Source: Comamonas sp. KCTC 72670 (GTDB taxonomy: Bacteria; Myxococcota; Myxococcia; Myxococcales; Myxococcaceae). From it: DNA of 64,000 bases. Under the pieces are notes generated by a model. The model was not told the origin of the DNA. It worked only from the letters and a program-made list of their open reading frames with translations, and searched no databases. This document shows positions 35,695-45,143 of the stretch, piece after piece. Position numbers and translations under genes: made by a program. Position 1 is the stretch's first letter. Each line of letters starts with the position of its first letter. The stretch covers positions 501,071 through 565,070 of the forward strand of contig BNCN01000004.1 of assembly GCA_014656495.1 (NCBI GenBank), written 5' to 3'.

Positions 35695-38600
35695 ACATCA
35701 CCGAGGCGTGCATCAAGAAGCCGGTGCTGGCGTGGATGATCATGGCGGCCACCATCGTCTTCGGACTGGTGGCGGCGCAGCGCATCGGCATCAGTCAGTT
35801 CCCGGACGTCGACTTCCCCACCATCAACATCTCCGTGACGTGGGAAGGCGCCAACCCGGAGGCGGTGGAGAGCGACGTCCTCGAGTTCATCGAGGAGGCG
35901 GTGACGCAGGTGGAGGGCGTCACGGCCATCAACTCCACCGCGCGCCAGGGCGGCGGCAACATCACCGTCGAGCTCGACCTGTCGCGCAACGTGGACCTGG
36001 CGCTCCAGGACGTGCAGACCAAGGTGAGCCAGGTGCAGCGCCGGCTGCCGCTGGACATCGACCCGCCCATCATCTCCAAGTCGAACCCGGAGGACCAACC
36101 CATCCTCTGGGTGGGCGTGTCCGGCCCCTTCAGCCAGCAGGTGGTGAGTGACTACGCCCGCTACCGCGTGAAGGAGAAGCTCCAGACGATTCCCGGCGTG
36201 GGCGAGGTGCAGCTCGGCGGCCTCCTGGAGCGCAACGTCCGCATCTGGGTGGACGCGCAGAAGCTGGACGCCTTGGGCCTCACCGTCGCGGACGTGTCCG
36301 CCGCGCTCCAGCGGGAGCACGTGGAGCTGCCCGCGGGCCGCATCGAGACGCAGGGCCGCGAGGTCAACGTCCGCGTCATGGGCGAGGCGCTGGACCTGGA
36401 GACGCTGCGCCGCATCATCATCCGCGAGCAGAACGGCTTCCCCGTCTACCTGAACGACGTGGCGCTGGTGGAGGACGGCTTCGAGGACGTGCGGCGCATG
36501 GCGCGCATCAACGGCGAGCCGGCGCAGGGCCTGGGCATCAAGAAGCAGCGCGGCGCCAACGCCGTGGCCGTGGCGCAGGGCATCCGCGCCGAGCTCGACA
36601 AGATGCAGAAGGACCTGCCGGAGGGGATGCAGCTGGGCATCAACTTCGACTCGACGCAGTTCATCGAGGAGAGCGTCCACGAGATCGAGTTCGAGCTGAT
36701 GCTCGCGTGCATCCTCACCGCCTTCGTGTGCTGGGTGTTCCTGGGTTCGCTGTCCAGCACCATGAACGTGGTGCTCGCCATCCCCATGTCGCTGCTGGGC
36801 ACGGTGGCGGTCATCTACTTCCTGGGCTTCACGCTCAACACCTTCACGCTGCTGGGGCTGGCGCTGGCGGTGGGCATCGTGGTGGATGACGCCATCATGG
36901 TGCTGGAGAACATCTTCCGGCACTCGGAGGAGGGCAAGGACCGGGTGCGCGCCGCGCGCGAGGGCACCGCGGAGATCACCTTCGCGGCGCTGGCGGCCAC
37001 GTTCGCCGTGGTGGCCATCTTCCTGCCGGTCGTCTTCATGAGCGGCGTCATTGGCAAGTACTTCCTCCAGTTCGGCGTGACGCTGTGCGTGGCGGTGCTG
37101 CTGTCCTACGTGGAGGCCATCACCCTGGCCCCCGCGCGGTGCGCGCAGCTCCTGAAGACGTCGCGCGAGGGCCGCAGCCGCGTGGGCGTGTGGGTGGACC
37201 GGGCGTTCGAGAAGCTGGAGCGCGGCTACGGGCGCACGCTGGCCTGGGGCCTGAAGCGGCCCTGGTGGGTGCTGGGCGTGGCGGTGGCGCTGACGGCAGC
37301 CAGCGCGTTCGTCTTCCGGGCGCTGCCGGGTGAGTTCGTGCCGTCGCAGGACCAGAGCCGCCTGCTGGTGCGCATGCAGACGGCGGTGGGCAGCAACATC
37401 GAGGAGACGAACCGGCTGTTCCTGCGAGCGGAGGAGTTCGCCAGCAACCGGCCGGAGGTGACGCGCGTGTTCTCCGTCGTCGGTGGTTTCGGCAGCGGCG
37501 CGGTCAACACGGGCATCATGTTCGTCAGCTTGAAGCCGCCCGACGAGCGCATGCCGCAGGCGGAGTTCCAGCAGATCCTCCGCAAGGAGTTCAACAGCTA
37601 CCCGGGCCTGCGCGCGGTGGTTCAGGACCAGTCGCAGAGCGGCTTCACGGCGCAGCGCGGCTTCCCGGTGGAGTTCAGCGTGCGCGGCTCCGACTGGGAG
37701 CGACTGGTGGAGGGCAGCCAGGAGATGCGGGAGAAGCTCCAGGCCAGCGGCAAGGTGGTGGACGTGGACACCGACTACCAGCTGGGCATGCCGGAGCTGC
37801 GCATCACCCCGGACCGCGGCCGCGCCGCGGACCTGGGGGTGCCCATTCAATCCGTCGCCACCACCATCAACGCGCTGGTGGGCGGCGTGCGCGTGGGCAA
37901 GTACAGCACCGGGGGCCGGCGCATCGACGTGCGCATGCGGCTCTTGAAGGACCAGCGCTCACGGCCCGAGGACCTGTCCATGTTGAAGGTCCGCACGGCC
38001 AGTGGCGCGCTGGTGCCCTTGTCCTCACTGGTGACGCAGGAGGAGCGGCCCGCGCTCCAGGCCATCACCCGGCGGGACCGCGAGCGCGCCATCAGCGTCT
38101 TCGCGAACGTGGCGCCGGGCTCGAATCAGGAGGAGGCCCTGGCCACGGTGGAGCGGTTGGCGAAGGAGCTGCCCGGCGGCGTGCGCGTGGTGGCCGGCGG
38201 CGCGAGCGTGGCCTTCCGGGACTCGATGAGCAGCCTGTTCTTCGCGCTCTTCCTCGGGATTGGCGTGGCGTACATGGTGCTGGGCGCGCAGTTCAATTCG
38301 TTCCTGCACCCGGTCACGGTGCTGACGATTCTGCCGCTGTCGGTGGCGGGGGCCGCGTTCGCGCTCTTCGCCACGGGCACGACGCTGAACATCTTCAGCA
38401 TGATTGGCCTGTTGCTGTTGATGGGCATCGTGAAGAAGAACTCCATCATCCTGGTGGACTACGCGCTGCAGGAGCGGGAGCGCGGCGCGGACGCGATGCA
38501 GGCCATGTTGCGCGCGGGGCCGGTGCGATTGCGGCCCATCCTGATGACGTCCACGGCGACGATGATGGCGGCGGTGCCGGCGGCGCTGGCGCTGGGCGCG

Positions 38601-38819
38601 GGCTCGGAGACGCGCGCGCCCATGTCCATCGCGGTGCTCGGGGGCTTGTCCGTGTCCACGGTGCTCAGCTTGCTCGTGGTGCCCGCGTTCTATGTGGTCG
38701 CGGACCGCATCAAGGAGCGGCTGGGGGAGCGCTTCGGGAAGAAGGACGACGACGCGTCGCCTGAGCCGCCGCAGCAGCCGGGACACGGGGATGCGCCCCG
38801 GCCCGCGGCGCACGGGTGA
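35691..38819 (+). CDS. RND efflux pump (HAE1/AcrB-type inner membrane permease)
   Basis: 1042 aa, standard for AcrB-like pumps. Two homologous halves with twelve membrane segments. N-terminal WMIMAATIVFGLVAAQRIGI; pore-domain segments such as SQFPDVDFPTINISVTWEGA and INSTARQGGGNITVELDL. The proton-relay Asp pair in helix 4 is present (LAVGIVVDDAIMVLENIFRH), with a Lys in helix 10 in LLLMGIVKKNSIILVDYA. These match the HAE1 multidrug group rather than heavy-metal pumps, but the exported compounds are unknown; in myxobacteria natural products or toxins are plausible. End of the three-gene operon; a hairpin follows. Confidence 0.92.
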   Translation: MNITEACIKKPVLAWMIMAATIVFGLVAAQRIGISQFPDVDFPTINISVTWEGANPEAVESDVLEFIEEAVTQVEGVTAINSTARQGGGNITVELDLSRNVDLALQDVQTKVSQVQRRLPLDIDPPIISKSNPEDQPILWVGVSGPFSQQVVSDYARYRVKEKLQTIPGVGEVQLGGLLERNVRIWVDAQKLDALGLTVADVSAALQREHVELPAGRIETQGREVNVRVMGEALDLETLRRIIIREQNGFPVYLNDVALVEDGFEDVRRMARINGEPAQGLGIKKQRGANAVAVAQGIRAELDKMQKDLPEGMQLGINFDSTQFIEESVHEIEFELMLACILTAFVCWVFLGSLSSTMNVVLAIPMSLLGTVAVIYFLGFTLNTFTLLGLALAVGIVVDDAIMVLENIFRHSEEGKDRVRAAREGTAEITFAALAATFAVVAIFLPVVFMSGVIGKYFLQFGVTLCVAVLLSYVEAITLAPARCAQLLKTSREGRSRVGVWVDRAFEKLERGYGRTLAWGLKRPWWVLGVAVALTAASAFVFRALPGEFVPSQDQSRLLVRMQTAVGSNIEETNRLFLRAEEFASNRPEVTRVFSVVGGFGSGAVNTGIMFVSLKPPDERMPQAEFQQILRKEFNSYPGLRAVVQDQSQSGFTAQRGFPVEFSVRGSDWERLVEGSQEMREKLQASGKVVDVDTDYQLGMPELRITPDRGRAADLGVPIQSVATTINALVGGVRVGKYSTGGRRIDVRMRLLKDQRSRPEDLSMLKVRTASGALVPLSSLVTQEERPALQAITRRDRERAISVFANVAPGSNQEEALATVERLAKELPGGVRVVAGGASVAFRDSMSSLFFALFLGIGVAYMVLGAQFNSFLHPVTVLTILPLSVAGAAFALFATGTTLNIFSMIGLLLLMGIVKKNSIILVDYALQERERGADAMQAMLRAGPVRLRPILMTSTATMMAAVPAALALGAGSETRAPMSIAVLGGLSVSTVLSLLVVPAFYVVADRIKERLGERFGKKDDDASPEPPQQPGHGDAPRPAAHG

Positions 38820-38830
38820 GCGAGGCGGGT

Positions 38831-38856
38831 GGGGGCATCTCGGATGAGGTGCCTCC
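38831..38856 (+). terminator. Hairpin terminator after the RND operon
   Basis: An 11-bp stem with two G-U pairs (GGGGGCATCTC / GAGGTGCCTCC) and GGAT loop, 11 bp after the pump stop, followed by TCTCCC. Confidence 0.55.
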
Positions 38857-38885
38857 TCTCCCGGCCGGACTGAGCAGGGGCATGC

Positions 38886-39362
38886 ATGAGTCTCATTGAG
38901 CCCGCGCGGCTTCCGGAGGACGTGCCGGAGATCCGGACGCTGTGGCGTGAGTACGCACAGAGCCTTGGCATCGACCTGGGGTTCCAGGACTTCGACGCCG
39001 AGCTGGCGACGCTGCCCGGGAAGTACGCGGCGCCTCGCGGGCGGTTGCTCCTCGCGCGGCGGGGGCCCCGGGTGCTCGGAGGCGTGGCGCTGCGGCCCGT
39101 CAATGAGGACACGTGCGAGATGAAGCGGCTGTTCGTCCGTGCGGAAGCACGCGGTGAACAGTTGGGGCGGCGTCTCGCGGAGCGCATCTGCGAGGAGGCA
39201 CGCGCCGCGGGTTATCGGCACATCTGCCTCGACACGTTGGCGAGCCTGGAGGCCGCGCTGCGGCTGTACACGTCGATGGGCTTCAGGCCGATACCGCCCT
39301 ACGTGTTCAACCCGATGCCCGACGCGCTCTACCTGGGCCTGGACTTGTCGGTTGAGCCATGA
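38886..39362 (+). CDS. GNAT family N-acetyltransferase
   Basis: 158 aa single-domain GNAT protein. CEMKRLFVRAEARGEQLGRR at about 78-97 is motif A with the pyrophosphate-binding R-x-x-G-x-G/A-like loop (ARGEQLG). EEARAAGYRHICLDTLASLE is motif B, and AALRLYTSMGFRPIPPYVFN the C-terminal LYxxxGF hallmark. It transfers acetyl (or another acyl group) from CoA to an unknown amine. The stop overlaps the start of the DUF5063 gene by 4 bp (ATGA), so the two are co-translated, but a joint function cannot be read. Confidence 0.88.
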   Translation: MSLIEPARLPEDVPEIRTLWREYAQSLGIDLGFQDFDAELATLPGKYAAPRGRLLLARRGPRVLGGVALRPVNEDTCEMKRLFVRAEARGEQLGRRLAERICEEARAAGYRHICLDTLASLEAALRLYTSMGFRPIPPYVFNPMPDALYLGLDLSVEP

Positions 39363-39817
39363 CCCGGGACGACATTCTCCAGAGCGTGAAGCGCTTCCTT
39401 GATGTGCTCGACCCGCAGCGCCGCTTCGAGGACCGCGAGCGTGCGTTGCGTGCGGCCCTGGACGGACTCGCGCTGGCTTACCATTCCGCTGAAGCCCCGT
39501 TCGACGGCACGACGCATTCCGATGCCCCCTGGGCCGAAGCCAACGCGCTTCGAGCGGGCCTCGCCGTCCTCTTTCCGGACCTCGGCCTCTACAACGAGGT
39601 CTTGAACATCGTGGCCCCGGTGGGCGAGCTCGAGCCTGGCGTGGGCGATGCCCTCGACGACCTCACGGATATCGCGGTGGACATGCATCGCTTCCTCCAT
39701 CAGTGGGAAACCACGGGCGAGGAGGCCGCGCTCTGGCACTTCCGGTTCAGCTTCGAGACCCACTGGGGTCGGCACCTCCGTGGCCTGCAGCTGTACCTCC
39801 ACGAGCGTGCCTGCTGA
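39359..39817 (+). CDS. DUF5063 domain protein
   Basis: 152 aa, all-helical and acidic. LAVLFPDLGLYNEVL, GDALDDLTDIAVDMHRFLHQ and FSFETHWGRHLRGLQLYLHE match the DUF5063 pattern (FPxLGxY, GDAxDDLxDI, HWGxHL). Function of the family is unknown; small cytoplasmic DUF5063 proteins occur beside diverse genes. Translation is coupled to the upstream acetyltransferase. Confidence 0.75.
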   Translation: MTRDDILQSVKRFLDVLDPQRRFEDRERALRAALDGLALAYHSAEAPFDGTTHSDAPWAEANALRAGLAVLFPDLGLYNEVLNIVAPVGELEPGVGDALDDLTDIAVDMHRFLHQWETTGEEAALWHFRFSFETHWGRHLRGLQLYLHERAC

Positions 39818-40041
39818 GCTGCTTCGCGACGCGCCCTGGCAATCGGCGTTGCGTTGGAACGTCGGTTCCTTTGGAGCCTCGGACCCTCCTCGCAATCGGC
39901 ACCGCACCTGGACGTACGTCACCGGCGGCGGTTCGCGGCGCGAGCGCCTGACATGCGTCGTCTTCCGTCGCGAGACCACCTTGCGAGGTGCGTCACATTC
40001 TTCACGCAGGGCCTGCTGCCCGGCCCTTGGAGCTGAGCGCC

Positions 40042-41178
40042 ATGTTCCGACGTTCCCACCTTCGTCGTAGCCCGCAGACCTTCAACAATCTCTCCGGCGC
40101 CCTGGGTGCGTGTGTCCTTGGGGCCTCGCTCCTGACAGGTGGCTGTGCCACGTCAAAGCCCGCGCCCACGGAGGCCCAGGCTTCCTCCGCGGCGAGCCCC
40201 TACGGCGCGGATGCCACGCACGCGGTGGGCTACACGCTGCTGACCTTCGAGGACCCTGCGCGTCAGCGCACGTTGAAGACGGTGCTCTGGTATCCGACCG
40301 CGCCGGACGTGCCGATGGTGGAGAACGAGGCCTCTCCCATCTTCGCGCGGTTCCACGCCGTGAAGGACGCGCCCGTCGCCAGCGAGAAGCGACAGTGGCC
40401 CCTGGTGGTGCTGTCACACGGCAACGGTGGCGAGGCCATCAACATGGCGTGGTTCGGCGCGCACCTGGCGGCCCATGGCTTCATGGTCGTGTCGGTGAAC
40501 CACCCGGGGAACTCCTATGGGGATACGAGCCCGGAGGGCTATGTGCGGGGCTGGGAGCGGCCTCGGGACTTCACGGCGCTCCTGGACGGCTTGCTGGCGC
40601 ACCCGAGCTGGGGGCCTCGCGTGGACCCGGAGCGCATCGGCGCCGCGGGGCACTCCATGGGCGGTTACACGGCGCTCGCCCTGGTCGGGGCGCGGTTGAA
40701 CTTGAAGACGCTCGCGGACATCTGCACGTCGCCCGTCACTCGCGACCACCCGGGATGCGAGGAACTGCGTGACGTGGACTACAGCCGCATCGATTTCGCG
40801 GAGGCGCGCGCGTCGTACAAGGACTCGCGCGTCCGCGCGGCCTTCGCGATGGCCCCGGGGATGGCCGGCACCTATGAGGCCCGGGACGTCGCGGACATCA
40901 CCGCGCCGGTCGCCCTGGTGCTCGCGAAGGGGGACGAGCTGATGCCCCACGAGGAGAACGGCGTCCACCTGGCGAAGCTGCTGCCCGCCGCGAAGACGGT
41001 GGTCCTCGACGACGCGGCCCACTTCACCTTCCTGCCCGAGTGCGCGGAGCTGGGGTTCAAGGTGGCGCCCATGCTGTGCCAGGACGCGAAGCCCGGGACC
41101 CGGGCGGCCTCACATGCTCGGACGAACGCGGAGGCCGTGACGTTCTTCCGGCGCACCCTTGTTGCTCAATCGTGGTGA
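40042..41178 (+). CDS. Alpha/beta hydrolase lipoprotein (PAF-acetylhydrolase/dienelactone-hydrolase-like)
   Basis: 378 aa from the ATG at 40042, GGAG 11 nt upstream. Signal sequence with lipobox-like ASLLTGGC (Cys29). Core alpha/beta hydrolase: PLVVLSHGNGGEAINMAWFG (oxyanion strand), GAAGHSMGGYTAL with nucleophile Ser about 205, LVLAKGDELMPHE with Asp about 298, and DDAAHFTFLPEC with His about 327. The order and the leading T..LWYPT segment resemble PAF-acetylhydrolase-like and predicted dienelactone hydrolases. Substrate unknown; probably esters at the cell envelope. Convergent with the SecY-like gene. The 224 bp before it hold no recognisable feature. Confidence 0.85.
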   Translation: MFRRSHLRRSPQTFNNLSGALGACVLGASLLTGGCATSKPAPTEAQASSAASPYGADATHAVGYTLLTFEDPARQRTLKTVLWYPTAPDVPMVENEASPIFARFHAVKDAPVASEKRQWPLVVLSHGNGGEAINMAWFGAHLAAHGFMVVSVNHPGNSYGDTSPEGYVRGWERPRDFTALLDGLLAHPSWGPRVDPERIGAAGHSMGGYTALALVGARLNLKTLADICTSPVTRDHPGCEELRDVDYSRIDFAEARASYKDSRVRAAFAMAPGMAGTYEARDVADITAPVALVLAKGDELMPHEENGVHLAKLLPAAKTVVLDDAAHFTFLPECAELGFKVAPMLCQDAKPGTRAASHARTNAEAVTFFRRTLVAQSW

Positions 41179-41267
41179 AGTCCTCCAACGAGTCGTCGTT
41201 GTCCTCGGCCCACAGCGCGTGTTCGACGCTCGGGCCCCCGGCGATGGTCATCACGGCCTCGCGCTGA

Positions 41268-42653
41268 TCACGCGACCGTATCTGTGACAGGCGGGGGCCA
41301 TCCGCCGTTGCCCATGCCCAGCACCCTCCGGGCCGCTTCCACGTGGCCCGGAAGGACGAGCACGTCGAGCCGGTGAAAGGGGCCGAAGATGTGGAACAAG
41401 CTCCGGACCCTGGCGCCTCGCACCACCGCGGGGATGTCCGCGGCGGTGAGCGCGCCGAGTGCTGGCTCCACGTCCAAGACGCTGTGCAGCGACCATGTCG
41501 GCGTCCAGGTATGGTGCCGGCGGGCACGGGCCTCGTGCCAAACGTCCAGGACCCACGCCACCGCGAGCACGAGGCAGGGCAGTGTCATCAATGGCAGGTC
41601 GAGCTCCCTGGGAATGAGCAGCGTCGGAAGGACCACCACGAGCCCAAAGAGCACGCTCCAGGTCGTGGCGGAGGGGAGCATCGCCTTGGCTCGCGCGGTC
41701 ATGCGTGTTCGAACCTGCGAGGCGCACCCGGCGCTCGGATCGGCGTACGCCGCCCAGCGAGAACCCACGGACCCCGGCCAGTAGAAGCACGCGGACAAGC
41801 CCCCTGTGGCAACGGCGAGCAGCGCGACAGCGCAGAGGGCTTCAAGCCACAGGTATTCACTCCGCCCGAACGGGAGGAGCAGTGAGCGAAAACCGATGAA
41901 TCCGGTCGCGAGATACGCGGGGATGAGGCCACCCGTGGGAATCCGCGGCGCCACGGGCGCGTCAGCGTGGGAGTAGAGTTCGCGCGCAGCTCCGGTCATC
42001 ATCCATGACACGCACAGAAGAATGGCGCCCAGCACCAGGACCAGCGGCACCACCGTGCCGAGAGGAATCCCGGTGTGAGCCCAGGGCTGCCTCCACCGCA
42101 TCAAGGCCTCGGCGACCTCGGGGACGGTGAGGCCCAGCAGGACGGCCGCGTAGCCACTGCCCAATCCATATCGATCGACGGCGACGGTGAGCGCGTGCAG
42201 GAAGAAGGGCGCAACAGCGAGGACGAACCAGACCTCGTCGAACGGGTAGTGCCCGTCCACCAACGGCAGGTCCACTTCCTTGGACCAGAGGAAAGGGGAC
42301 GTCTTCAGAAGCGTCACCCCGAGCGCTGCGATGACGGCGAACAGCCCTCCGAAGATCAGGGCCAACGTGCGCAGGCCCCCGCGCTCGACGGGACCGCTCC
42401 TGCGGAGGATTCGCCAGGAGGGAACCATCGCGATGATCAACTCAACCACCACGAACGAGCACAGAAAGGGAACCAGGCCGAGCTTGAACAGGTTCAGCCC
42501 GTCGGGCTCGGGAAAGTGGACCGCGTTACCCCAGAGCGAGTGGAACAGGTCGGGCAGCGTCACTCCATGCCCGAGCACGGGAACCAGGAACGCCACCAGG
42601 GTCACTCCCAGCCGGAATGGAACCTGCGATAGCAGGGGCTTTCTGTCATCCAT
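41268..42653 (-). CDS. SecY-family paralogue fused to a DUF2007-like tail
   Basis: 461 aa from the ATG at 42653; no good Shine-Dalgarno is visible. About ten membrane segments. Several align with SecY in order: LFKLGLVPFLCSFVVVELII with FALGIMPYI-type helix 2, ILRRSGPVERGGLRTLAL with the SecY cytoplasmic loop after helix 2, RIPTGGLIPAYLATGFIGF with the NxAGVIPxIFAS helix 7 start, and LPCLVLAVAWVLDVWHEA with the final GVALDTVRQIE helix. Key SecY loop Arg residues for ribosome/SecA are not evident. The last 60 residues (ADIPAVVRGARVRSLF, VLVLPGHVEAARRVLG) look like a DUF2007 putative signal-transducing domain. It may be a specialised translocase or a diverged relative with another job. Not linked to ribosomal genes, unlike housekeeping secY. 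Confidence 0.65.
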   Translation of the reverse strand: MDDRKPLLSQVPFRLGVTLVAFLVPVLGHGVTLPDLFHSLWGNAVHFPEPDGLNLFKLGLVPFLCSFVVVELIIAMVPSWRILRRSGPVERGGLRTLALIFGGLFAVIAALGVTLLKTSPFLWSKEVDLPLVDGHYPFDEVWFVLAVAPFFLHALTVAVDRYGLGSGYAAVLLGLTVPEVAEALMRWRQPWAHTGIPLGTVVPLVLVLGAILLCVSWMMTGAARELYSHADAPVAPRIPTGGLIPAYLATGFIGFRSLLLPFGRSEYLWLEALCAVALLAVATGGLSACFYWPGSVGSRWAAYADPSAGCASQVRTRMTARAKAMLPSATTWSVLFGLVVVLPTLLIPRELDLPLMTLPCLVLAVAWVLDVWHEARARRHHTWTPTWSLHSVLDVEPALGALTAADIPAVVRGARVRSLFHIFGPFHRLDVLVLPGHVEAARRVLGMGNGGWPPPVTDTVA

Positions 42654-42854
42654 GGTCCGCCCGGCAGTGCAAGGCAGGTGCCTTGCGTCCCTGTGCGCGC
42701 TCGGCCCTTCGGCCAGGCGCGCCGCCGGGCACTCGGCCCGGGGGATGTGTCCCGAGGTACGCGGCGTCCCTGGGTGAAGCACGCGGACGGCGTGGGCACC
42801 ATGACACAGGCAGTGATTCCACACGGCCGCACTGGCACCCAAGGAGGCAGCCCC

Positions 42855-43319
42855 ATGGCGGAGCACACCGAACCCCCCATCAACGCCACGCCGGTGAAGG
42901 AGCGCGACGAGCCCCTGGACCTGCAAGGCTTCCTGGAGGAGCTGGGCAACAGCCGCGAGTTCCAGGTGAATGGCGTGGGGGCACGGCAGGGGGCGGAGGC
43001 GGTGTTCTGCACGCTCGCGCGGCGCCTGTCCGACGGCGAGGACCTCAAGCTGTTCCGCTTCCTCGGAGGCAATGACGGCATCGGCGCCATCCTGGGCGCC
43101 TGCGCCATCCACCGGGGCCCATCCCACGCCAAACGCATGGACCGCGCGGAGTTCATCACCGACGTGGCGGACCACCTGCGCATCCCCGGGGACCAGGCGC
43201 TGCGCGTGCTGACCGCCGTCTTCACCGCCATCCGGGACCGGATCCCCGAGGACGAGGTGGCGGCCGTGGCCTCGCAGCTCCCCGCGGACCTCGCGGACCT
43301 GTTCCGCAGGCCCGTCTAG
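42855..43319 (+). CDS. DUF2267 domain protein
   Basis: 154 aa from the ATG at 42855, decided by a strong AAGGAGG 7 nt upstream. All-helical protein: FLEELGNSREFQVNGVGARQ, AVFCTLARRLSDGEDLKLF, a variable linker with a basic patch (HRGPSHAKRMD), and the repeat ALRVLTAVFTAIRDRIPEDE and VASQLPADLADLF typical of DUF2267. The family function is unknown; it is often associated with stress or CBS-domain proteins. Ends 10 bp before the convergent UbiB-like gene, with no room for a separate terminator. Confidence 0.75.
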   Translation: MAEHTEPPINATPVKERDEPLDLQGFLEELGNSREFQVNGVGARQGAEAVFCTLARRLSDGEDLKLFRFLGGNDGIGAILGACAIHRGPSHAKRMDRAEFITDVADHLRIPGDQALRVLTAVFTAIRDRIPEDEVAAVASQLPADLADLFRRPV

Positions 43320-43329
43320 GCCGCCGCGC

Positions 43330-45021
43330 CTACTTGCGCTTGGGCTTCTTGAGGAAGCGGCTCAAGCGCACCTTGCCAATGCGGCGCCCGCCGAAGAGGT
43401 ACCAGGTGATGACCGCGCCGAAGAGCGCCGCCGCCACGGCGATGCCAATGGCCCCGAGCACCGGCACGTTGCCGTACATCCACGGCTTCGGCGCGAAGGA
43501 GATGAACGCGCCCACGATGAAGCCGCACGCGCACAGGCCCATGAAGGCAATCACCGCGGCGCTGCGCAGATTCTCATTCAGCTTGTCGAACTGGTCGGCG
43601 CGCACCGTGACGGTGAACTTGCCGGACTCCATGTCCAGGAGGATCTGCGACAGCTGCGTGGGCAGGTCCTGCGCCATGGACTGGAAGCGCAGCAGCGTGC
43701 GCATCAGCCCGCCCTGGAGCTGCGTGGGATCGTACCGCCCGGCGAGCAGTTCCTTCGCATAGGGCAGGGCGACCTCGATGATGTTCATCTCCGGGTACAG
43801 GCTGCGGAGCATGCCCTCCGTGGACACGGAGGCGCGGCTGAGCAGCGCGTACTCCTTGGGGATGCGGATGCGGTACTTCACCGCCAGATCCAGCAAGTCG
43901 CGCAGCAGCGAGCGCGTGTCCACCTGGCCCAGCGTGGTGGCCAGGTGCTGGCCGAGCAGCGCCTCGATGTCGTTGCGGAAGCCCACCAGGTTGGCGCGCG
44001 CGTCGGGCACGCCCACGCGGTAGAGGATGCGCGCCACGGACTCGCTGTCCTTGAGCGCCACCGCGAGGCACAGCATGACCAGCGTCTCCTGCATCGGCCG
44101 CGACAGCCGGCCCACCACGCCGAAGTCCAGCAGCGCCAGCCGGTGGTCCTCCATCAGCAGGAGGTTGCCGGGGTGCGGGTCTCCGTGGAACAGCCCGTCC
44201 TCGAAGAGCTGGCGGAAGGACGCGTCCAGGATGTTCTGGGCAATGGCCTTGCGCTCGGCCTCGCTCAGCTCCGCGGGGTTGAGCTTCACGCCGCGGATGA
44301 ACTCCAGCGTCAGCACCGTGCGGCTGCACAGGCCGGAGTAGACGCGCGGAATCTTGAGGTACGGCCGCTCGCGGTGGTTCTCCAGGAAGGCCCGGATGTT
44401 GGTGGCCTCGTTGATGAAGTCCAGCTCCTCGTGGATGGCGCGGTCGAACTCGTCCACGATGCCGGTGGGCGTGTACACGCCCGTCTCCTCCACCACGGCC
44501 TCCAGCAGCCGCGCCAGGCTGCGCAGCACGCCCAGGTCGGAGTCGATGCGCTCGGCGATGCCGGGGCGCTGCACCTTCACCACCACCTCTTCGCCCTCCA
44601 GCGTCACCGCGCGGTGCACCTGCGCGATGGACGCGGCGGCCAGCGGCGTGGGGTCGATGGTGGCGAACAGGCTCTCCACGCTGGCGCCCAGCGAGTCCTG
44701 GATCTGCGCGTGGACGGCCTCCAGCGGAATGGGCTCCACGTGGTCCTGGAGCAGGGCCAGCTCGTCGATGTACTCGGCGGGCAGCAGGTCCGCGCGCGTG
44801 GACAGCACCTGGCCCAGCTTGACGAAGGTGGGGCCCAGGTCGTTGAGCAGCATGCGGAAGCGCCGCGCGGTGGAGGCGCGCTGGGCCTCCGGCGAGACCT
44901 CCACCTTCTCCTTGCGGCCGACGATGCGCCACAGCCCCGCGCGCTCCGCCAGCTCGCCAAAGCCATGGCGGGCCGCGATGACGGTGATTTGCCGCACGCG
45001 GTTGAGGTCCTGGAGAATCAC
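43330..45021 (-). CDS. ABC1/UbiB (AarF) atypical kinase family protein
   Basis: 563 aa. The family KxGQ motif is present (FVKLGQVLSTRADLLP at about 68-83), then the Ala-rich nucleotide loop (LAAASIAQVHRA), VVVKVQRPGI with the conserved Lys, and the catalytic region (FHGDPHPGNLLLMEDHRLAL, LLDFGVVGRLS). Two C-terminal membrane helices (AAVIAFMGLCACGFIVGAFI, GAIGIAVAAALFGAVITWYL) place it at the inner membrane. UbiB-type proteins support quinone synthesis or lipid movement through ATPase activity; myxobacteria mainly use menaquinone, so a ubiquinone-specific role is doubtful and I give no symbol. Single gene. Confidence 0.88.
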   Translation of the reverse strand: MILQDLNRVRQITVIAARHGFGELAERAGLWRIVGRKEKVEVSPEAQRASTARRFRMLLNDLGPTFVKLGQVLSTRADLLPAEYIDELALLQDHVEPIPLEAVHAQIQDSLGASVESLFATIDPTPLAAASIAQVHRAVTLEGEEVVVKVQRPGIAERIDSDLGVLRSLARLLEAVVEETGVYTPTGIVDEFDRAIHEELDFINEATNIRAFLENHRERPYLKIPRVYSGLCSRTVLTLEFIRGVKLNPAELSEAERKAIAQNILDASFRQLFEDGLFHGDPHPGNLLLMEDHRLALLDFGVVGRLSRPMQETLVMLCLAVALKDSESVARILYRVGVPDARANLVGFRNDIEALLGQHLATTLGQVDTRSLLRDLLDLAVKYRIRIPKEYALLSRASVSTEGMLRSLYPEMNIIEVALPYAKELLAGRYDPTQLQGGLMRTLLRFQSMAQDLPTQLSQILLDMESGKFTVTVRADQFDKLNENLRSAAVIAFMGLCACGFIVGAFISFAPKPWMYGNVPVLGAIGIAVAAALFGAVITWYLFGGRRIGKVRLSRFLKKPKRK

Positions 45022-45090
45022 GGGCGTTCCTGGCCGCTACGTTACGCCGTGACGGCCGGCTTGGCCACGACGTTGGAGCGGCGCGAGGGA

Positions 45091-45120
45091 GGGGGCACCC
45101 CTCGCCGGGAGGGCGCCCCC
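45091..45120 (-). terminator. GC-rich hairpin downstream of the transglutaminase-like gene
   Basis: A 10-bp stem with one mismatch (GGGGGCACCC / GGGCGCCCCC), 10-nt loop, 24 bp past the stop of the minus-strand gene at 45144. No T-run. Confidence 0.4.
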
Positions 45121-45143
45121 GCGAGCGCACGGAGGCGGGGGCT

